Shown: one piece after another, positions 54,246 through 62,800 of the stretch
How the letters are laid out: each line of letters begins with the position of its first letter
Numbering within the stretch: the first letter of the stretch is position 1
Assembly: GCF_000183425.1 (NCBI RefSeq)
Contig: NC_014759.1
Location: forward strand, 1,612,001 to 1,676,000
DNA from: Marivirga tractuosa DSM 4126
GTDB lineage: Bacteria; Bacteroidota; Bacteroidia; Cytophagales; Cyclobacteriaceae
Length of the DNA: 64,000 nucleotides
Direction: 5' to 3'
Made by a program: the position numbers and the translations under genes
Notes under the pieces: model-generated
Database searches by the model: none
What the model saw: the letters and a program-made list of their open reading frames with translations, nothing else
Told to the model about the DNA's origin: nothing

Positions 54246-54329
54246 ATACTAAAGTAAATAACATGCTTGAAATAGCCAATTGGTTTAACTAATAGTTTAC
54301 TAACAAAACGAAAATAGCGTTTTCCGATT

Positions 54330-54770
54330 CTAATTATTCATCATCTCCATTTGGTAATGCATAATATTACACTCTTCAAACTGATCGCCTACTTTCTCAA
54401 AACCAAAACGTGAATAAAGCGATACAGCAGGAATTTGAGCATGCATATACATTTTTTTGCTGTAAGCTTTAGGATTTTCTTTGATGTTATCGATCACAGC
54501 TTTTACTAATGCTTGCCCTACTCCTTTTCCTCTGTGTGATTGCAAAACCGCAAATCGTTCCAGTTTCATCCCGTTTTCCGTAAAGCGCCATCTGGCTGTA
54601 CCACACGGGTTTCCAATGTCATCAGTAGCTATGAAGTGAGTAGAAATTTCTTCATATTCATCATATTCCTCCTCTGGAGCAACTTTCTGTTCTTTAACAA
54701 ATACTTCTTCACGGATAGCGAATATTTGTTTTAGTTCGTCTTGGGTCTCAACTACTTTTACTACAATCAT
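54330..54770 (-). CDS. GNAT-family N-acetyltransferase
   Basis: 146 residues. The acetyl-CoA site is seen in ERFAVLQSHRGKGVGQALVKAVI (motif A, R/Q-x-x-G-x-G/A), with YMHAQIPAVSLYSRFGFEKVGDQFEECNIMHYQM forming motif B and the closing strands. The REEVFVKEQKVAPEEEYDE start resembles ElaA-type GNAT proteins. Substrate unknown. It overlaps the PhoH gene by 4 nt. Confidence 0.88.
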   Translation of the reverse strand: MIVVKVVETQDELKQIFAIREEVFVKEQKVAPEEEYDEYEEISTHFIATDDIGNPCGTARWRFTENGMKLERFAVLQSHRGKGVGQALVKAVIDNIKENPKAYSKKMYMHAQIPAVSLYSRFGFEKVGDQFEECNIMHYQMEMMNN

Positions 54771-55738
54771 TTGTGTTCTTTTTCAATCAGGGCATCATTT
54801 TTATCATAAGCTTCAATGATATGTTTTACCAATCTATGCCTCACTACATCTTCTCCCTTCAAGTGCACAATACCAATTCCTTTAATATCTTTTAAGATCT
54901 GAGTAGATTCAATCAATCCTGATTTTTGCTTTTTTGGCAAATCTACTTGACTCATATCTCCTGTAATGATTGCTTTAGAATGAGGTCCCATACGGGTCAA
55001 AAACATTTTGATTTGCATAGGAGTTGTATTCTGAGCTTCGTCCAATAAAATGAATGCATTGTGTAAAGTCCTACCTCTCATATAAGCCAAGGGAGCAATT
55101 TCTATCACTCTATTTTCTTGATAATATTTCAACTTTTCAGCAGGCACCATATCATCCAAAGCATCATAGATCGGGCGCAAATAGGGATCAATTTTTTCCT
55201 TCAAATCACCTGGTAGAAAGCCTAAATTTTCTCCCGCTTCTACAGCAGGTCGCGTTATAATAATTTTTCTTACTTCTTTATTTTTTAAAGCTTGCACTGC
55301 CATGGCAACAGAAACATAGGTTTTCCCCGTACCAGCTGGACCAATAGCAAAAACTAAATCATTTTTTCTAACGGCTTCTACCAACTTAATTTGATTGGGA
55401 GTTTTGGCCTTAATGGCATAGCCCTTTGTGCCAAAAACCAAAGTCTCATCCGCATTAACATCCAGTTTTTTCTGGCTCTCTTCATGCTCCTCATTCAAAT
55501 AGGTTTTTACACTTTCTTCTGTAATTTTCCCAAATTTGTGGTAATGTGTTACCAGTGAATGCACAATTTGATTGATGCGAATAATTTCTGGAGTGCTTCC
55601 TTGTATTCTGATTTCATTTCCTCGTGAGATAATTTTAGATTTAGGAAAAGCGGACGAAAGTTCGTTGATATTACGATTTTCTACACCTAAAAAATCCACC
55701 AAGGATACATTTTCTAAAGTAATAACTTTTTCTACCAA
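54767..55738 (-). CDS. PhoH-family ATPase
   Basis: 323 residues. An N-terminal KH-like part (about 1-110) precedes the P-loop domain, with AIGPAGTGKTYVSVAMAVQ (Walker A), AFILLDEAQN (Walker B), and the following TRMGPHSKAIITGD and SGLIE segments. PhoH proteins are RNA-associated ATPases, often next to ybeY-type genes, though not here. It overlaps the downstream GNAT gene by 4 nt and is divergent from the SAM hydroxide adenosyltransferase-like gene across 92 bp. Confidence 0.95.
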   Translation of the reverse strand: MVEKVITLENVSLVDFLGVENRNINELSSAFPKSKIISRGNEIRIQGSTPEIIRINQIVHSLVTHYHKFGKITEESVKTYLNEEHEESQKKLDVNADETLVFGTKGYAIKAKTPNQIKLVEAVRKNDLVFAIGPAGTGKTYVSVAMAVQALKNKEVRKIIITRPAVEAGENLGFLPGDLKEKIDPYLRPIYDALDDMVPAEKLKYYQENRVIEIAPLAYMRGRTLHNAFILLDEAQNTTPMQIKMFLTRMGPHSKAIITGDMSQVDLPKKQKSGLIESTQILKDIKGIGIVHLKGEDVVRHRLVKHIIEAYDKNDALIEKEHK

Positions 55739-55787
55739 ATGATTTTCTTATTTATGATGTCTCAATATGTTAGTACTGAAATTTATG

Positions 55788-55795
55788 TAATTTTG
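55788..55795 (+). promoter_or_regulatory. -7 promoter element of SAM hydroxide adenosyltransferase-like gene
   Basis: TAATTTTG fits TAnnTTTG and ends 35 nt before the ATG at 55831. Confidence 0.45.
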
Positions 55796-55830
55796 TTTTT
55801 AACAAATTTAACAATAATTCAATTTTTTGT

Positions 55831-56613
55831 ATGCCTTTAATCACTTTTCTATCAGATTTCGGTTGGCGCGACCATTATGTGGCAGCGGTAAAAGCCAAAA
55901 TACTGAGTGAAGATACTAGTCTTCAAGTGATTGACATATCTCATAACATCACCAAGCACGATATCATTCATGCTGCTCACGTTTTAAAATCGGTTTACAA
56001 CGATTTTCCTGAAGGAAGTGTTCATTTAGTAGCGGTAAATTCCCGTTCTGAGCCCAATGAAGCAATGATTGCTCTAGAAATCAAAAAACATTTTTTCCTA
56101 GGAAGCAATAATGGTTTACTAAGCTTACTAAGAGAAAAAGATCCCGATAAAATCATAAAAATATCTTCTGAAGAAGAAATTAAAGGCAATTTTCCAGCTA
56201 AGGATATTTTAGCATCATCTGCTATAAAAATCCTGAATTCTGGCACTTTGGATGGAATTGGAGAACCTCTAGCTATTGAAGAATTCAAGAAATTCATTAC
56301 TCCTAAAGTAAAAGCCACAAGGGAAATTATTCAAGGGCATGTGGTACATATAGATGATTATGGAAATCTGATTACGGATATCCTTAAGTATGATTATGAT
56401 ATTCTAAGCAAAGGAAAAAGTGTCCAGATTAAATTCAGAAATTATTCTTTAACGGGTGTTCAAATGCACTATCATGAAAGTCAGGGTGGTGAAGCTTTTG
56501 CTATTTTCAATGACCAAGGCGTATTAGAGATTGGAATAAAACAGGGCAATGCAGCTGAACTACTTGGCATGGAATACAATAGTATGGTGAGTGTGAAGTT
56601 TGGGGATTATTGA
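55831..56613 (+). CDS. S-adenosyl-L-methionine hydroxide adenosyltransferase family (DUF62) protein
   Basis: 260 residues. The N-terminus LITFLSDFGWRDHYVAAVKAKI and the later FFLGSNNGLLSLL and VVHIDDYGNLITDIL match DUF62 enzymes, which hydrolyse SAM to adenosine and methionine (related to fluorinases). The usual DPGVG motif with its catalytic Asp and following Arg is replaced by VNSRSEPNEAMIA, so the standard Asp-Arg-His triad looks incomplete. Activity may be altered or different. A TAnnTTTG promoter precedes it. Confidence 0.88.
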   Translation: MPLITFLSDFGWRDHYVAAVKAKILSEDTSLQVIDISHNITKHDIIHAAHVLKSVYNDFPEGSVHLVAVNSRSEPNEAMIALEIKKHFFLGSNNGLLSLLREKDPDKIIKISSEEEIKGNFPAKDILASSAIKILNSGTLDGIGEPLAIEEFKKFITPKVKATREIIQGHVVHIDDYGNLITDILKYDYDILSKGKSVQIKFRNYSLTGVQMHYHESQGGEAFAIFNDQGVLEIGIKQGNAAELLGMEYNSMVSVKFGDY

Positions 56614-57122
56614 AAAGTTGGAAGCGGGAAGTAGGAAGTTTGTTTGACCAAATATTCTAAGAAAGATGCCTTGTTGCCAGTTGAAATTTAATTGAGATAA
56701 ATAGTTGGGTGAAGGATCTAGGATAATTAGGTCAGCACCGGAGGTCAGACCAGAAATAGTCTCCTAACCCACAAGGAGTATTCCAATGCTATTATGTTAA
56801 GCTTTAAAACCTTAACTTTTAATACTATCCTGAAAAATAACCTTGGTTATTTTCTCTGTGTTGTATTGTTTCTATTCCCGATAAATGCGGGACAGGTCGT
56901 GGTAAAATTTGCTGAGGTTGGCACCAATTAACATAGATTTTTTTCAACTACAATAGATACAAAAGAAAACAAAAGGTTTTTCGCTAAAGCGGAAACCTGA
57001 AATCCTCTTACCTTATTAACATTAAGAGGGATCAGAATTGGAACCTGAGAAGTTTGATTTTCCTAGGTCAATACTCAAATAGATTAACCGTCATCTCAAT
57101 ACCCGGTACTCACTACTCAATA
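56614..57122. other. Long intergenic region with several short dyads
   Basis: No gene. Visible structures are GGTCAG repeated directly (56731 and 56743 area), TTCCCG with CGGGAC (about 56875-56893), a bulged 10-bp hairpin at 56974-56998 (AGGTTT with AAACCT), and CCTCTTA (57004-57010) with TAAGAGG (57023-57029). Together they look like decayed interspersed repeats between the convergent SAM-enzyme and acyl-CoA dehydrogenase genes. Confidence 0.4.
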
Positions 57123-59417
57123 CTAATTAAATGCTATAGGCGCAGCCAGCAATTTATCTGGAATACCAAATGCATCAGTGAATCCGATGGCATCTTGTCT
57201 GGATTCCCAACATAATTGATTGACCATTTTACGGATCGCTTTAGTTTTCACACCTTCCATATAGCCTTGCTCTAAATACCAACCCTTGTTTTGCTCGATT
57301 GTGTGCAAAGCATATAACTGACATAACTGTTGCAATGCTTCCCTACAAGCTTTATTTTGTGTGGTCTCCACAGCCAATTGAAATCGTTCTAATACTTTTC
57401 TTTCAATATAAGAACGCCCAACATTTATCAGGTGATGTTGCGCTACGTTTACTGCATCAAATGAATCCATTCCTTCATCAACCAATCTTTTAATACGCTG
57501 GCCGGCTGAAGCCACTATTGCCCGTTCCCTGTACTTGAATGCATTTAAATGGAATTCAAAATCCAATAAATGCTTCTCATCAGTACTTCTTACAGTAATT
57601 GGATTCTTTTCTGTTATGGACGTTTTGGCTTGCTTACTTAGGTAATTAAAAATGGTGGTGAAATTCATATCCCCCATTTCTTGCTTGAATTCAGTCAACC
57701 GACTTTTGGCAACTAATTGCATCAAGACCGTATTGTCACCTTCAAAAGTGGTGTAAACATCCGTGTCACTTTTCAATGCATCAATTCTGTTCTCTGATAA
57801 ATATCCTTTCCCTCCACAGGCTTCTCTGCATTCTTGCAGTGTTTCAGTGGTAAACCATGTTCCGTAAGCTTTCATGCCGGCTGCCAAGGCTTCAATTTCT
57901 TGCCCTTCCTCCTCAGATTTGGTAAGAAAACGATTGGTCAAGTATTTCAAAGCAAAATGCATAGCATAGCTTTTAGCTACTAATGGCATCAACCTTCTTT
58001 GGTGCATTCTATAATTTAAGATAGGTACTTCTCCCCCACCTTCAGGACCAAATTGCTTGCGTTGGTTGGCGTACCGAATGGCTATAGTCAAACCTGATTT
58101 GGCAGCAGATAATCCCGACCGAGGAACTCCAATTCTTCCACCTACTAAAGTTCCTAACATGGTGAAAAACCGCTTGTTATCCGATGAAATGGAGCTTTTA
58201 AATCTCCCTTCATCATCCACTGAGGCAAATCGATCCAGCATATCTTCTTTAGGAATTACTACTTTATTAAATGCAATTAAGCCATTGTCCACACCATTTA
58301 AACCCATCTTATGACCGCAATCTTCAATCTCTACTCCAGGATGCAATTCACCAGATTTATTTCGTAATGGAACCACAAAAGTATTGACTCCATAATCCTC
58401 TCCATCTATAATTAATTTTGCAAATACAGTAGCTTTCTGACCATGCAAAGCAGCATTGCCAATGTATTCCTTTCTGGCATCTTGGTGTGGAGTATGAATG
58501 GTGAATGTTTTGTCTTTATGATTGTAAGTGGCGGTTGTTTCCAATCCTCTTACATTGGAACCATGGTTAGTTTCCGTCATAGCAAAACAGCCAGGTAATT
58601 CCAATGAACCTATTTCTTTCAAATATTTTTGATGGTGCTTTTCAGTTCCCAAGAAATAGATGCTCATTCCCCAAAGCCCGAATTGCACACCGAATTTTAT
58701 GACCATGCTCAGATCATGATAACTCAAGGTTTCCATAATGGTGAAGTAGCCTTCCATATCTTCTCTTCCACCATATTCTCTAGGAAAAGCCCAAGAACCA
58801 TAGCCTTCTTTTGCTAATAATTTACACCATTCTAAAACTTGCCCTCTTTGATCCGCTATTTTTTCATGTTGATGATATGCAAATTCAGGTTTCGTTAAAG
58901 TATCTTTTACTTTTTGAATCAATTCAATTTTTGAGCCATCTAAAATCTCTTGCATCAATTTAGGATCAAAGGAAGATTTTGATTCCTGTTCGGAGGTAAC
59001 GGTAGAATGGGTATTTTCAAATCTGTAGGCTGATTCATTAAAAATTAAGCCTAATTCCTTCTCAGCAGTTTTAAAAGCTTCTTTATCTTTTTCTGATATT
59101 TGCAATTCATGACGATTTCGATGAGCCTTCACCAGTTCCAAACCCAGAGCCGTCAAATTCTTTAAATTTTTCGGTTTGATGAATTGAATCTGGTTACGCC
59201 AATTTTTCAGTTCCTGAGCAGATGGTTTTTGATTTGGGTTCAAATATTGCTCAAGAAGTTCAACTTCTTCTCTTTCCAACCACGATTGCGAATTGACCAG
59301 CTTCCGCATGGTCTCAACGTCAAATTTAGACAAACTAAAATCTTCCCAAAGTGTATAAAATAGTGGTAAGAAAATGTACAGATTCGGGTTTTTAGAAAAT
59401 TGGACAGAATTCAGCAT
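57123..59417 (-). CDS. Acyl-CoA dehydrogenase/oxidase family protein
   Basis: 764 residues, much longer than ordinary acyl-CoA dehydrogenases (about 380-600). The FAD-binding core includes GCFAMTETNHGSNVRGLETTATY, GPEGGGEVPILNYRMHQRRLMP and REACGGKGYLSENRI, and the catalytic glutamate is Glu559 in TTFEGDNTVLMQ, the acyl-CoA oxidase-type motif. A 150-residue N-terminal helical extension and a long C-terminal helical domain resemble peroxisomal acyl-CoA oxidases. It should catalyse the first step of fatty-acid beta-oxidation. Whether it passes electrons to ETF or oxygen cannot be told. Confidence 0.92.
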   Translation of the reverse strand: MLNSVQFSKNPNLYIFLPLFYTLWEDFSLSKFDVETMRKLVNSQSWLEREEVELLEQYLNPNQKPSAQELKNWRNQIQFIKPKNLKNLTALGLELVKAHRNRHELQISEKDKEAFKTAEKELGLIFNESAYRFENTHSTVTSEQESKSSFDPKLMQEILDGSKIELIQKVKDTLTKPEFAYHQHEKIADQRGQVLEWCKLLAKEGYGSWAFPREYGGREDMEGYFTIMETLSYHDLSMVIKFGVQFGLWGMSIYFLGTEKHHQKYLKEIGSLELPGCFAMTETNHGSNVRGLETTATYNHKDKTFTIHTPHQDARKEYIGNAALHGQKATVFAKLIIDGEDYGVNTFVVPLRNKSGELHPGVEIEDCGHKMGLNGVDNGLIAFNKVVIPKEDMLDRFASVDDEGRFKSSISSDNKRFFTMLGTLVGGRIGVPRSGLSAAKSGLTIAIRYANQRKQFGPEGGGEVPILNYRMHQRRLMPLVAKSYAMHFALKYLTNRFLTKSEEEGQEIEALAAGMKAYGTWFTTETLQECREACGGKGYLSENRIDALKSDTDVYTTFEGDNTVLMQLVAKSRLTEFKQEMGDMNFTTIFNYLSKQAKTSITEKNPITVRSTDEKHLLDFEFHLNAFKYRERAIVASAGQRIKRLVDEGMDSFDAVNVAQHHLINVGRSYIERKVLERFQLAVETTQNKACREALQQLCQLYALHTIEQNKGWYLEQGYMEGVKTKAIRKMVNQLCWESRQDAIGFTDAFGIPDKLLAAPIAFN

Positions 59418-59899
59418 AAACTCTAATTATTGAATTATTTTCCTAGAGTAAACGCAGGAGATGGGGCATAGTTTAGAAAGCCGCTTAATCCCCAAGGGGG
59501 AAATTAGGCCTCTGCTGCAGATTCAGTGATAGCAATGAAAACAAGTGGAAGTAGGATGTGGGGTGATGGGTGTTTAAGGTCGCTCTTACAGAGCTAAGGT
59601 TAAGCTAACAGATTGACGTTACTAGATGTGGACTCCGAAGGAGCCTGAAACTCATAGGTTTTGTTACCTTCAACTCAAATATATCTTTTCTCGAGTGAAT
59701 GAACTAAGTCAAATTGAAAAATTTATCCTGAGTTCCAGAGGAACGAACTTATGGTAACAATAAGTCAATAAAATATCTGTAAGTTCCGCAGGAACGACCT
59801 TATATAGTTAGTCTTGAAGAGCAATACTGAATTCAAACAAGTAAATTACCGATTAACACTTCCATATTCTAAGTTCTTGACTCTTGGTCCTAGTTTCTC
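59418..59899. other. Intergenic region with a family C single arm and a dyad array
   Basis: No gene. A single family C-like arm (CGCTTAATCCCCAAGGGGG) lies at 59482-59500, followed by an array of short dyads with about 50-bp spacing (59582-59795). Confidence 0.5.
59582..59795. repeat. Array of short hairpin units, about 50-bp period
   Basis: Hairpin cores are GCTCT-TAC-AGAGC (59582-59594), CTCC-GAA-GGAG (about 59633-59643), GTTCC-AGA-GGAAC (59732-59744) and GTTCC-GCA-GGAAC (59783-59795). Starts are spaced about 50, 100 and 51 bp, as if one unit near 59682 has decayed. After the last two cores CTTAT follows, and the units share sequences such as GGTAAC/GTTACC. Confidence 0.6.
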
Positions 59900-62800
59900 C
59901 TATTCACAATATTGTCTCAAATAATAATTCACACTATCATCCCCCATATTTTTAGCTCTTTCCCAATCTTCACATGCTTTCAAGTCATCTTCTAGCTGAT
60001 AATGAATATTCCCTCTTAACTTATAGTAAGAAGCATCTTCAGAATTCAATTCAATTGCTTTATTCAAATCTTTTAATGCTGGCTGATAATTTTCTAGCAC
60101 AGCTTTTACATTTCCTCTATAATAATAAGCTGATGCATCCTCAGGATTCAGTTGAACTACCTTGTCGTAATCTTGCAAAGCTCCTTCCCAGTTTTCAGTT
60201 TCTTCTCTTAAAATAGCTCTATTGTAATAAGCATCCGTATTTTCAGGTTCAAGGGTAATGGCTTTAGAGTAATCTTCAGCTGCATAACGCACATCTCCTA
60301 AATACAAATAACACTGCGCCCTATATAAATAAATGCTTGCATTAGATGGATCAGCTTCTGCTGCTCGATTGAAATCGTCTAAAGCGGCTTGGTAATCTTC
60401 AACCTCCAAATAAGACCTACCCCTTTTAAAATAGGAATCTGCTTTCACAACTTCCCCCTGAATAGATCTTTCAAAATAAGAAATTGCGCCAACCCAATCT
60501 TCTACGGCATAATATGATTCAGCTTTAATGTAAAAAGCGTTTGGGCCAGCCTCTTCTAAATCTTCCAATTTTTCCACATCCTCTATCACTCCTGCATAAT
60601 TTTCCAGTTCATATCTTGCTGATGCCCTATTCTCATAAGCCCTAGCATATTCTCCATCAGTTGCAATTGCCTGATCATAATCTTCAATTGCCTGTTCAAG
60701 ATTACCATTTAACTGTTTGGCTTTACCTCTATTATTGAAATAGATTGCTTCTTTAATACCTCCTGCAATCGCTATATTATAATCGTTGATGGCTCCAGTA
60801 AGATCATCTAACCGGAACTTGGTATTACCTCGTAAGGCATAGGCTTCATACAATTCTTTATCAGCAGCAATAGCTAAATTAAAATCTGCCAACGCTTTTT
60901 GCCAATTATCTAACGCATAATGTGTTTTAGCCCTTAGGAAATAAAGTCTTTCTGCTTTGCTACCATACTCCTCTGCTTTATTAAAGTCAGATAAGGCTAG
61001 TTCAAATTCTTCTTTCTGGAAATTAATTTCCCCTCTGTTGAAGTAAGTCTCAGGATGTTTATCACCAAAAGTAATCGCCTGATTTAAATCAGAATACGCC
61101 TTTTCAATCTCTCCTAGGCTATAATAAGCATTTCCTCTTCCGTAGAACACATCTGCTGATTGATTTCCAGTTTGATAAGCTTGATCCATCATGACAATTG
61201 CTTGCTCAAAATTCCCGAGCTTGTAGTAGGAAAGTCCCATTTTTGTAAATGTATCATTATCAGTTTGACTTAATTCCACAGACTTTTCAAAATCATTTAA
61301 AGCCTCTTGATAAGCTTCCATTTCGAAATAGGCATTTCCTCTATTTAGAATGGCTTGTCCGTAATTCTCATTAATAGATAGGGACTGTTTATAATCTTGA
61401 ATAGCAGCTTCAAACTGCTCTAATTTAGCCTTAGCCTTTCCCCTGTTATTATATATCACTTCATCCCTTTGACCCAATCCAATTGCTTCATCGTAAGATT
61501 TGATAGCATCCTTAAATCTATCTTCACGAAATAAGGTGTTTGCATAGTGATAATGAGTTTTTGGATTTTGTGTACCAAATCCTATGGCCTTTTGCAAAAA
61601 TTTACTAGCCTCTTCATATTTCTTTCCTTCATAAAGTGCATTCCCTAAATTCTCAATCACTTTTTGGTCTGAAACACCTTTATCTACTGCTTTTCTCAAT
61701 TGCTCAGCTGATTGGCTGAAATTTCCCAATTCAAAAAAAGCATTTCCCATTTTAGCATATAAATCACCCTCACTTATTCCTCCTTCTTCTGCTTTTTGAA
61801 AATCGTTCACTGCCTGACGATATTCCTCTTTGTCATATAATATATTTCCTTTGAAATAATGCAGTTCAGCATTTTTCACCCCTCCACTGATGGCTAATTC
61901 CATATTCGATAATGCCTTTTCAAACTGTTTAGTTTTGTAATAAGCTAAACCTAACATTTCCGTCACTTCAGGACTTTTTTTCTCGGTTTTTTCTAAATCA
62001 GCAATGGAAGCTGAATAATTTTTTTGTTTATAGTGAGCAGAACCTCTATTCAGTAAAGCTTGATCATAATCAGGCTTTTCAGCTAAAGCCAAATCATAAT
62101 CGGCTATGGCTTCTGAGATTTTATCCTGTAAAAATTTAGCTTTTCCCCTATTGTTATAAATAATGGCATCTTTTGCACCTAAACTGATTGCCTTATCATA
62201 AGATTCTACAGCTTTTAATAGATTTTGTTCTCGGAAATAGAGATTTCCCAAATTCACATAAACCTCAATCGTTTTACTCCCTTTTTCAGCTGCTTTAGAT
62301 AGATCTGCAATAGCGGGTTCAGCCGATTTTAATTCATTATGAGCCAGTCCTCTTTTTTCAAATAAAATCAAACTACTTTCTCCTTGCTCTTCAGCCTTGG
62401 TTAATGCATCAACTGCACTTTTGAAATTTCCTTGCTCATATAATGATTGCCCCAAAGCAAAATATACCGATTGATTACTAATCCCCCCTTGAATAGCTGA
62501 ATTTAATGATCTGGCCGCTTCCGCATAATTCCCTACCTCAAAATAAGATTGCCCCAATAATTCATAGTTTTCTGCAGATCTATCCCCAGCTTGTAAGGCT
62601 TGTTTTAAGCTTTCAATAGCTGAATTATAATCATCTTTATGATAATAGGCTTTTCCTGTAGCGGAATATAATTCTGCTTCTTTTACTCCTCCATCTTTTG
62701 CTTTCTGCAAAGATGAAATGGCAGCACCCCAATTTTCATCAGCTAATGCCAAATATCCTTTATATAGAAATAGCCTTTCTCCAGTTGCTCCCGCTGAAAT

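Noticed and set aside
59582..59795. Possible CRISPR array
   Set aside because: Units are imperfect dyads that differ from each other, intervals share sequence, and no cas gene is in the window.
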